13,826 nt of DNA from Bacillota bacterium (GTDB lineage Bacteria; Bacillota; Dethiobacteria; SKNC01). Shown here piece by piece: positions 6,930-12,548 of the stretch. Under the pieces are notes generated by a model. The model ran no database searches. It was not told where the DNA came from and saw only the letters and a list, made by a program, of their open reading frames with translations. Position 1 is the stretch's first letter. Each line of letters starts with the position of its first letter. The translations under genes and the position numbers were made by a program. The stretch covers positions 1-13,826 of the forward strand of contig SKLX01000077.1 of assembly GCA_007121375.1 (NCBI GenBank). Reading direction: 5' to 3'.

Positions 6930-7499
6930 CTACCTGCTTCCCTTAATTAAGGAAAATGCCTCACTTCTGGATACCTGGTTGCGGCGGAATATTCCCCTTA
7001 CAGCAGAAGTTATGGTTTGAGACCCGGGCTTTTTAATTCCCCTTATGGTCATACAAAGGTGCTCCGCCTCCACTACTACTACCACCCCTTTGGGGTCCAG
7101 AGTTTCCATAATAACATCAGCCACCTCACTGGTAAGTCTTTCCTGCAGCTGGGGCCTTCGAGCTATGTTTTCCACCACTCTGGCAATCTTACTCAGGCCA
7201 GTGATCCTGCCGTGGGCAGGTATATAAGCCACATGGGCCTTGCCATAAAATGGCAATAAGTGGTGCTCACACATGGAGTAGATAGAAATATCTCTAACCA
7301 AGATCATTTCGTCATGTTCATCTTCTGTAAAGCATTTTTTTAAATGAAGCCTGGGATCTTCATGCAAGCCTTCAAACATTTCTGCATACATTTTTCCCAC
7401 TCTTTTTGGTGTTTCCACTAAACCTTCCCGGGTTGGATCTTCTCCGATAGCTTCTAAAATCATTTTTATGGCTTCTTCAATCTTTTCCTGGTCGATCAT
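6930..7499 (-). CDS. folE: GTP cyclohydrolase I (FolE, type I)
   Basis: FolE converts GTP to 7,8-dihydroneopterin triphosphate and formate, the first step of the folate pathway. The 189-residue product has the zinc ligands in SMCEHHLLPF (Cys77, His80) and HLCMTIRG (Cys149), with the catalytic His79. Other family motifs are TPKRVGKMY (30-38), GLSKIARVV (101-109) and SQTITSAVRG (160-169). A GTG at 7508 could add three residues, but it directly abuts the Shine-Dalgarno. The ATG at 7499 has AAAGGAG 8 nt upstream and is chosen. It leads the operon folE-HD-folP-folB-folK. I found no convincing promoter in the AT-rich 7500-7690 region; a TTGACA at 7550-7555 lacks a -10 at proper spacing. Confidence 0.96.
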   Translation of the reverse strand: MIDQEKIEEAIKMILEAIGEDPTREGLVETPKRVGKMYAEMFEGLHEDPRLHLKKCFTEDEHDEMILVRDISIYSMCEHHLLPFYGKAHVAYIPAHGRITGLSKIARVVENIARRPQLQERLTSEVADVIMETLDPKGVVVVVEAEHLCMTIRGIKKPGSQTITSAVRGIFRRNQVSRSEAFSLIKGSR

Positions 7500-7507
7500 T
7501 TGTGACA

Positions 7508-7514
7508 CTCCTTT
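7508..7514 (-). promoter_or_regulatory. Ribosome binding site deciding the folE start
   Basis: AAAGGAG on the minus strand sits 8 nt before the ATG at 7499. Its last base is the first base of the alternative GTG at 7508, so that codon cannot be the initiation site. Confidence 0.8.
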
Positions 7515-7574
7515 AATTTTAAAGTAAACTCCGGAGCCCTCTTCTAGGATGTCAAGTAACTAATTTGACCTTAC

Positions 7575-7596
7575 AATAAAAAATCCTTTTTTTATT
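7575..7596. repeat. AT-only inverted repeat between folE and the Spo0E-like gene
   Basis: AATAAAAAA (7575-7583) is mirrored by TTTTTTATT (7588-7596) around a 4-nt centre, a perfect 9-bp palindrome arm. It lies in the 246-bp divergent intergenic region (7500-7745). It could be a protein-binding site in AT-rich DNA. It is a poor terminator because it has no GC pairs. Confidence 0.4.
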
Positions 7597-7687
7597 CCTA
7601 TATTTTAGAGGAACTATCAAACTACAAAAATAAACAAATATTGTCTGGCAGAATAAATATATTTTTTCATATTTTGGTAATATTGTA

Positions 7688-7716
7688 AAAGGAAATTAGC
7701 ACTTGATGTCGAAGTA
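7688..7716 (+). promoter_or_regulatory. Candidate sigma-H-type promoter for the Spo0E-like gene
   Basis: AAAGGAAAT (7688-7696) is followed after 11 nt by GTCGAAGTA (7708-7716). This agrees with the recalled Bacillus sigma-H pattern RnAGGAwWW-N11/12-RnnGAATww except for one base (GAAG for GAAT). No sigma-A promoter with good spacing was found upstream of this gene. The sporulation link of the product makes sigma-H control plausible. Confidence 0.35.
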
Positions 7717-7745
7717 TATTTTCAAAAATATTTGGAGGGATTAAT

Positions 7746-7937
7746 TTGTGCAAAATGTGCCACCAACATAAAAAAATGGAATCTATGTCAAAAAAAATAG
7801 AATCTTTGCGGGAAAAATTAGATAAAATAGCTGAAAAAGAAGACTTTATCCTACATAAAAAGCGAACCTATCGCTTAAGCAAAGAGCTGGACAGGTTAAT
7901 CACCGAGTATACCAGGGAAATGTCAAAAATCCAGTGA
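7746..7937 (+). CDS. Spo0E-like aspartyl-phosphate phosphatase family small protein
   Basis: The 63-residue protein has the Spo0E family pattern: a first helix, KIESLREKLDKIAEKED, then LSKELDRLITEY, where the family signature is S-Q-E-L-D (here S-K-E-L-D). Family members in Bacillus dephosphorylate Spo0A~P and restrain entry into sporulation, so a role in the Spo0A pathway is inferred. The N-terminus is unusual: CKMCHQH at residues 2-8, a CxxCHxH arrangement that could bind a metal. There is no signal peptide, so covalent haem attachment at CxxCH is unlikely. The start is TTG at 7746, supported by GGAGGG 6 nt upstream. An ATG three codons later would have 15-nt spacing and would remove the first cysteine. 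It is divergent from folE and convergent with the LysR gene. Confidence 0.8.
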   Translation: MCKMCHQHKKMESMSKKIESLREKLDKIAEKEDFILHKKRTYRLSKELDRLITEYTREMSKIQ

Positions 7938-7991
7938 TAGCCCTTCCTTCAGCAATTAAGCCGGTCTGGTTTATGGAATTGTTTATTGGAA

Positions 7992-8906
7992 TTAACAATT
8001 ATTTAAAAGGGGCTTGATATCAAATTTATCTAAAAAATCAAGTAATGCCAGGGCAGAGCGGGGAAGGTACTGCTCCCGGGGATATAAAAAGAACAGATCC
8101 CTTTTTAAGGATATATCTTCTATGTTTTTTACCACAAGCTTTTTTAAGGCCTGTTCTTTTTTTACTGCCCACAAGGACACCAGGGAAATCCCCAGGCCCG
8201 CCTCCACTGCCGTTATAATGGATTGGGTGCTGCCCAACTCCAAACCCGGCTCCAGGGTATCCAATGCCATACCTTCTTTAACCAGTTTTTCTTCCACTAC
8301 CTTCCTGGTCCCCGAACCCTTCTCTCTCCATATCAAGTTATCCTGGAGTAAGTCCGAGGAATAGATTTTTTCCTTTTTTGCTAAAGGGTGGTCCCGGGGC
8401 ATAATAAGGACTAATTCATCTTCCATAAACTTTTTTGCTTTTAATCTTTTTCTTTCTACCCGGGCTCCCACTACTCCAATATGGATATCCTCTGCCAGGA
8501 GCATCCTGACAATTTTACTTGTATCCCCTATTTCCAGCTTTATGTCTACCTCCGGGTACTCCTTTTTATAAGAGCCCAGCAAATAAGGAAGGATGTATTC
8601 CCCAGGGATAGTGCTGGCACCAATTTTTAAAACTCCCCCTACCTTACCACTCAGTTCTTCCATGGTCTGCAGGGCATGATCCCATTTTTTTATTATTTCT
8701 TTAGCCTGGTTGTAGAATACTTCCCCTTCCTCCGTCAAGGAAACCTTCTGTCCCTGGCGGTGAAAAAAAGACACGTTAAAAAACCTCTCCAGCATTTTAA
8801 TGTGCTTGCTGACAGCAGGCTGGGTCAGGTACAGAATGTCTGCCGCCCGGGATAAACTTTTTTCCTCAACCACCGTTACAAAGGTTTTAAGAATGGATAT
8901 TTTCAT
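7992..8906 (-). CDS. LysR-family regulator linked to selenium metabolism
   Basis: This is a 304-residue LysR-type transcription factor. The N-terminal winged helix-turn-helix spans about residues 1-60, with SLSRAADILYLTQPAVSKHIKMLE in helix positions. It is followed by a linker helix and a periplasmic-binding-protein-like effector domain from about residue 90 (LKIGASTIPGEY). It resembles CysB/CysL-like regulators of sulfur assimilation. From memory, a LysR subgroup is named for association with selenium metabolism genes, and the position 16 nt after selB on the same strand fits that. The effector and targets are unknown; a selenium or sulfur compound is an inference. The ATG at 8906 has only a weak purine-rich site (AAGAGAGA), so expression may depend on coupling to selB. 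The end is convergent with the Spo0E-like gene, without a clear terminator. Confidence 0.85.
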   Translation of the reverse strand: MKISILKTFVTVVEEKSLSRAADILYLTQPAVSKHIKMLERFFNVSFFHRQGQKVSLTEEGEVFYNQAKEIIKKWDHALQTMEELSGKVGGVLKIGASTIPGEYILPYLLGSYKKEYPEVDIKLEIGDTSKIVRMLLAEDIHIGVVGARVERKRLKAKKFMEDELVLIMPRDHPLAKKEKIYSSDLLQDNLIWREKGSGTRKVVEEKLVKEGMALDTLEPGLELGSTQSIITAVEAGLGISLVSLWAVKKEQALKKLVVKNIEDISLKRDLFFLYPREQYLPRSALALLDFLDKFDIKPLLNNC

Positions 8907-8922
8907 AGCAGATCTCTCTTTT

Positions 8923-10821
8923 TTAAATTTTCCAGGGAACCCGCCGGTCCTCTACCCTCCGGGTCAGCTTTATCTGGTCGAAATGTTCCAATAGAGGTAA
9001 AGCATACTTTCTGGAGGTATTCAGTAAGCTTCTAAAATCTGATACGGTAAGTTCTCCCTTTTCTTTAAAGTGTTCTTTCAAAAGCTCAATACTTTTCTCG
9101 TAATGATTTTTATGAAAGAATATCTCTTCTGTCATTTTAATCAGAATGCCTTTTTCCAAAAGATAATTAATATAATTATCCACTGCCTGGGGCTTTACCT
9201 TTAAAATCTCAGGCAGCTCTTTTTTTTGAGGAGGGGAAAATTCCCTGGACAGGTAAAGGTCTTCAATATCTTTAAGAGCTTTCCTTTCCTCGGCAGTAGG
9301 GGTTATTTCATAACCATAAAAAGAAACTATTTGTTCCCTCACGGAAATCTCCTGTTTATTTTCCAGGTGTTCCAAAAAGGAGTCAAAGTCCTTATGGCTT
9401 ATATCCGGCAGTAAATGACTTTTTAGGCGGGCTTTAGTGAGACCCAGGGATAAATTATTCTTCTGGTAGTGTTCTTTTAATAAATCCTTTACCTTGCTGG
9501 TTAAATTATCCAGAGTTTCTTTTGTCATTAAAGAACCACTGGAAAGCTCTACAGCTTTTTCTTGATTTATTAACTCTTGACTTTTTTTTCTGATAATATC
9601 TTCGGGTAGTTTTGTTTTAAGCTGAATATCAGCAGGGGAAGAAATTGAGTTTTCCTGGAGTTTTTGATAAATAAGCTTGGCCGGATCTCCTTCTTCCAAA
9701 ATTTTTAAGCTTTCAATAACATCTTCCCTGAAGCGTTTATGCCGAAGGGGTTGGCCGTCCAGGATAAAACCACCTCCGATAGTAGTCATGGGAGAATAGG
9801 ACCTGATAATAAAGCGATCCCCAAAATGAGCTACTACAGGTTTGTCCAACCGGCACTGGACCAGGGTTGATTCCCCCGGCTTTAGCTCTTCTTCTTCTAA
9901 AAGGAGTATTTTAGCCACAACCCTTTTCGCCCCCAGGTAAAAATGAACAGGTGCCAGGTTAACCAGGGGTTTTTTCAGGTGGGGAAGTAGGTTCAGGCGG
10001 GCATCCAGCAAGCGGGTGGACTTAAAAAACCCCGGTTGGGCTATTACGTCTCCCCTCTCAATGTAAGCCTTTTCAATCCCTGCCAGATTAAGGGCAACCC
10101 TTTGGCCGGCTATAGCCTTATCCTGGGTGGAGCCAAAGACCTGAATCTGCCTGATGCGAGCCGGTGTTCTGGAAGGTAAAATCTCCACCGTCTCCCCCGT
10201 TTCAATGCTGCCGCTGAGGAGAGTTCCCGTTATAACCGTGCCAAAACCAGCCACGCTAAAAACCCGGTCCACGGGCATCCTGAAGGGAGCATCCTCCCTC
10301 CTGGAAGGCACTTCTTCCGCCATCTTCTCCAGTAAACCCTTTAATTCCTCGATCCCCCTTCCATCAACCACAGAAACCCGGTGAAGGGGAGCCTCTTCCA
10401 GGAAAGTTCCTTCAAATTCCTCCCGGATTTCCTCCTGGACTAACTCCAGCCACTCTTCTTCCACCAGGTCAATCTTAGTAATAACTATGATTCCCTTTTT
10501 TATTTCCAGCAGCTGAAGGATTTGCAGGTGCTCCCTGGTTTGGGGCATAACCCCTTCCGTGGCATCCACCACCAAAACTACCAGGTCAATGCCCCCGATT
10601 CCGGCCAGCATGTTGTGGATAAATTTTTCGTGGCCGGGGACATCAACAACCCCCGCCAGCCTGCCGCTGGGTAATTTAAAGGGGGCAAATCCTAAATCTA
10701 TTGAAATGCCCCGTTCCTTTTCCTCCCTCAAGCGATCGGTCTCCTGACCCGTCAGGGCCTTTATAAGCATGGTTTTACCGTGGTCCACATGACCGGCGGT
10801 TCCAATAATAATGGACTTCAT
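8923..10821 (-). CDS. selB: Selenocysteine-specific elongation factor SelB
   Basis: SelB is the GTPase that carries Sec-tRNA(Sec) to ribosomes paused at UGA codons marked by a SECIS hairpin. The 632-residue product has an EF-Tu-like G domain with GHVDHGKT (10-17), DVPGHEKF (60-67) and TKID (115-118). Two beta-barrel domains follow, with the SelB-style AGFGTVITGTLLSG stretch opening the second. The C-terminal half, from about residue 370, is the helical winged-helix array that binds SECIS RNA. The length matches full-length bacterial SelB. The ATG at 10821 has AAGGAG 8 nt upstream. It starts 18 nt after selA and is followed 16 nt later by the LysR gene. Confidence 0.96.
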   Translation of the reverse strand: MKSIIIGTAGHVDHGKTMLIKALTGQETDRLREEKERGISIDLGFAPFKLPSGRLAGVVDVPGHEKFIHNMLAGIGGIDLVVLVVDATEGVMPQTREHLQILQLLEIKKGIIVITKIDLVEEEWLELVQEEIREEFEGTFLEEAPLHRVSVVDGRGIEELKGLLEKMAEEVPSRREDAPFRMPVDRVFSVAGFGTVITGTLLSGSIETGETVEILPSRTPARIRQIQVFGSTQDKAIAGQRVALNLAGIEKAYIERGDVIAQPGFFKSTRLLDARLNLLPHLKKPLVNLAPVHFYLGAKRVVAKILLLEEEELKPGESTLVQCRLDKPVVAHFGDRFIIRSYSPMTTIGGGFILDGQPLRHKRFREDVIESLKILEEGDPAKLIYQKLQENSISSPADIQLKTKLPEDIIRKKSQELINQEKAVELSSGSLMTKETLDNLTSKVKDLLKEHYQKNNLSLGLTKARLKSHLLPDISHKDFDSFLEHLENKQEISVREQIVSFYGYEITPTAEERKALKDIEDLYLSREFSPPQKKELPEILKVKPQAVDNYINYLLEKGILIKMTEEIFFHKNHYEKSIELLKEHFKEKGELTVSDFRSLLNTSRKYALPLLEHFDQIKLTRRVEDRRVPWKI

Positions 10822-10839
10822 TTAAAAATCTCCTTTTCC

Positions 10840-12264
10840 CTATACCTTCTTAATTACCCGCACCAGGCTATCCCGGAGCAAGTGTATTTCTTCTTCACTT
10901 ACCGTCCTCAGGTCAACCAGCACCTGGTTTTTTTGTATACGGGCTATAACAGGAATTTCTTCCTCCCGAAGGCGTTCAATAACTTCCAGGGTAGACATCT
11001 TATAAGGTTGGAGAGAAACCAGCTTGGTAGGAATCTCCTCCCGGGGTAAAGCTCCCCCTCCTACCTGGGAAAAACCATCTGCCACCTTTATTTGAGCCTT
11101 CCCCCTTAACTGCTCCTTAAGGTAAGAAACCATATTGAAGGCCCGGGCTTCCAAAACCGTCAGGGGTAAGGTTAACATCCTCAGGGTAGGTATATCCTTA
11201 ACCGCATCTTCTTCATTCAAATAAAGCTGTAGGGTAGCCTCCAAAGCTGCCAGGGTCATTTTATCTATCCTGAGGGCCCTGGCCAGCTGGTTTTTCTTAA
11301 TTTTTTCCGTAAAGTCCTTTTTCCCCACAATTATTCCCGCCTGGGGGCCTCCCAGGAGCTTATCACCACTGAAGGTAACCAGGTCCAGGCCTTCCCGGAT
11401 GCTTTCAGGAACAGTAGGCTCCCCCTCCAGTCCGTACTCTTTTAAATCAACAAAAACCCCGCTGCCCAGGTCTTCCACCACCGGCAGGTCATATTTTTGC
11501 CCCAGGCCTGCCAGTTCAAAACCGCTGACCTGGGAGGTGAAACCAATCACCTGGTAGTTACTGGTATGAACTTTTAAAATCATGCCCGTATTTTCCCCTA
11601 TGGCCTCCTCATAATCCCGGTAATGGGTCTTATTGGTGGTCCCCACCTCAACCAGGTAAGCCCCACTCTGGGCCATAACCTGGGGAACCCTAAAGGAACC
11701 GCCGATTTCTACCAGCTGCGCCCGGGAAATAACAACCTCCCGGTCTTTGGCCAGGGTGTTTAATACCAGGAGCACAGCAGCAGCATTGTTATTTACCACC
11801 AGGGCACCCTCTGCTCCCGTCAGGTGGCAGAGTAGATCCTCCACGTGCATGTGGCGGGAACCCCTTTCTCCCGTATCCAGGTCATATTCCAGGTTTGAGT
11901 AATGGCGGGTCACATCTTTAACGGCTTCCACGGCTTTTTCTGCCAGGAGGGAACGGCCCAAATTGGTGTGAAGAACAATGCCCGTGGCATTGATTACATT
12001 CCTCAGCTTCGGCCGGAGGGTTTCCTTTACCTTTTCTGCCGTCAAACGGGCAATGCTATCTATTTGAAAGTCCATTTTATTTAACTTATCTTCTGAATCC
12101 GCCTGTAAAATAAGACCCCGCAATCCATTTACCACGTTCCGGGCCGCATCGTTAATTACCCCCTGGGGATAATCCTTCTGTAAGTTTATCAATATGTCCC
12201 TTTGCAAAACCTGGTCCACCCCGGGAAGGGACCTTAGATATTTTTGCCGGATACTATCCTCCAT
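10840..12264 (-). CDS. selA: L-seryl-tRNA(Sec) selenium transferase
   Basis: SelA is a PLP enzyme that converts Ser-tRNA(Sec) to Sec-tRNA(Sec) using selenophosphate. The 474-residue length is standard. Visible motifs are LPGVDQVL near the N-terminus (13-20), NATGIVLHTNLGRS (92-105), ALVVNNNAAAVLL (154-166), SRAQLVEIGGSFR (180-192), VGTTNKTH (207-214) and the PLP lysine in SGDKLLGGPQAG (Lys302). The ATG at 12264 has GGGAG 9 nt upstream. Three consecutive in-frame stops, TGA TAA TAG, stand directly before this ATG, so the start cannot lie further upstream. It leads selA-selB-LysR from the promoter at 12368-12396. Neither selD nor the tRNA(Sec) gene selC is in this window. Confidence 0.96.
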   Translation of the reverse strand: MEDSIRQKYLRSLPGVDQVLQRDILINLQKDYPQGVINDAARNVVNGLRGLILQADSEDKLNKMDFQIDSIARLTAEKVKETLRPKLRNVINATGIVLHTNLGRSLLAEKAVEAVKDVTRHYSNLEYDLDTGERGSRHMHVEDLLCHLTGAEGALVVNNNAAAVLLVLNTLAKDREVVISRAQLVEIGGSFRVPQVMAQSGAYLVEVGTTNKTHYRDYEEAIGENTGMILKVHTSNYQVIGFTSQVSGFELAGLGQKYDLPVVEDLGSGVFVDLKEYGLEGEPTVPESIREGLDLVTFSGDKLLGGPQAGIIVGKKDFTEKIKKNQLARALRIDKMTLAALEATLQLYLNEEDAVKDIPTLRMLTLPLTVLEARAFNMVSYLKEQLRGKAQIKVADGFSQVGGGALPREEIPTKLVSLQPYKMSTLEVIERLREEEIPVIARIQKNQVLVDLRTVSEEEIHLLRDSLVRVIKKV

Positions 12265-12270
12265 CTATTA

Positions 12271-12288
12271 TCACTCCCATGCAGTCAT
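12271..12288 (-). other. Five-codon leader ORF ending in UGA just before selA
   Basis: In the selA frame the minus strand reads ATG ACT GCA TGG GAG TGA and then TAA TAG before the selA ATG. The selA Shine-Dalgarno GGGAG (12278-12274) lies inside this short frame. There is no Shine-Dalgarno at normal distance before its own ATG, so its translation is uncertain. Confidence 0.25.
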
Positions 12289-12300
12289 AAACTAAAATTA

Positions 12301-12319
12301 AAAGCACTCCAAGCGCTTT
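12301..12319 (-). promoter_or_regulatory. Hairpin in the selA leader (possible SECIS-like or attenuator element)
   Basis: On the minus strand AAAGCGC (12319-12313), loop TTGGA and GTGCTTT (12307-12301) form a 7-bp stem with one G-U pair, followed by TAATTTTAG. It lies 36 nt before the selA start. In E. coli, SelB binds a SECIS-like hairpin upstream of selA to tune selAB expression, so a similar role is conceivable. The T-rich tail could instead make it a weak attenuator. Confidence 0.4.
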
Positions 12320-12367
12320 CCTGTAAAAGGCGGTAGTAGATGGCAATCCAATCCACCCAATATTACA

Positions 12368-12396
12368 ATTATATCAACACTCCCGGGTCCACGCAA
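12368..12396 (-). promoter_or_regulatory. Extended -10 sigma-A promoter for selA-selB-LysR
   Basis: The minus strand has TTGCGT (12396-12391), a 17-nt spacer, and a perfect TATAAT (12373-12368) preceded by TG at the extended -10 position (TGATATAAT). This is the best promoter in the window. Transcription should start near 12361 and give a leader of about 97 nt. Confidence 0.72.
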
Positions 12397-12419
12397 GTCA
12401 CACAATCCCCGGCTCCCCT

Positions 12420-12450
12420 AAAGGAAAAGACCCCGGTTTAGGGGGCCTTT
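12420..12450 (-). terminator. Candidate terminator after the channel-like gene, with an overlapping alternative stem
   Basis: On the minus strand AAAGGCCCC (12450-12442) pairs with GGGGTCTTT (12434-12426) in a 9-bp stem with one G-U pair and a 7-nt loop, followed by TCCTTT (12425-12420). It lies about 100 nt after the channel gene stop and before the selA promoter. A competing stem (CCCCTAAA 12415-12422 with TTTAGGGG 12437-12444, extended by GGC/GCC) uses part of the same arm. Confidence 0.55.
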
Positions 12451-12548
12451 ATCACGTAATTATAAATTTTTGTCCTTTCATTGTAATATGACTTAAAGCC
12501 TTTCGGACAGTTTATCCACCGTTGTCACCCGGCCTTTCAATCATATAA

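Noticed and set aside
7548..7555. TTGACA on the minus strand as the folE -35 element
   Set aside because: No -10-like hexamer occurs at 16-18 nt spacing; the nearest weak match (TTTACT) is 20 nt away.
7749..7763. CxxCH in the Spo0E-like protein as a haem c attachment site
   Set aside because: The protein has no signal peptide and starts with the motif, so it should stay in the cytoplasm where haem is not covalently attached by Ccm proteins. Metal binding is more plausible.
7977..8000. AATTGTT / AACAATT hairpin between the Spo0E-like gene and the LysR gene
   Set aside because: The stem is AT-rich and weak, without a T-run on either strand, so it is not supported as a bidirectional terminator.
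4861..12260. Very frequent CCAGG/CCTGG words on both strands, possible repeat family
   Set aside because: The copies lie within coding regions at irregular spacing and are explained by common CTG-G and CAG-G codon contexts, not by a dispersed repeat.
12265..12548. Possible tRNA(Sec) gene (selC) near selA
   Set aside because: I looked on both strands for a UCA anticodon arm and a T-loop GTTCGA-type sequence in the only sizeable gap near selA and found neither.
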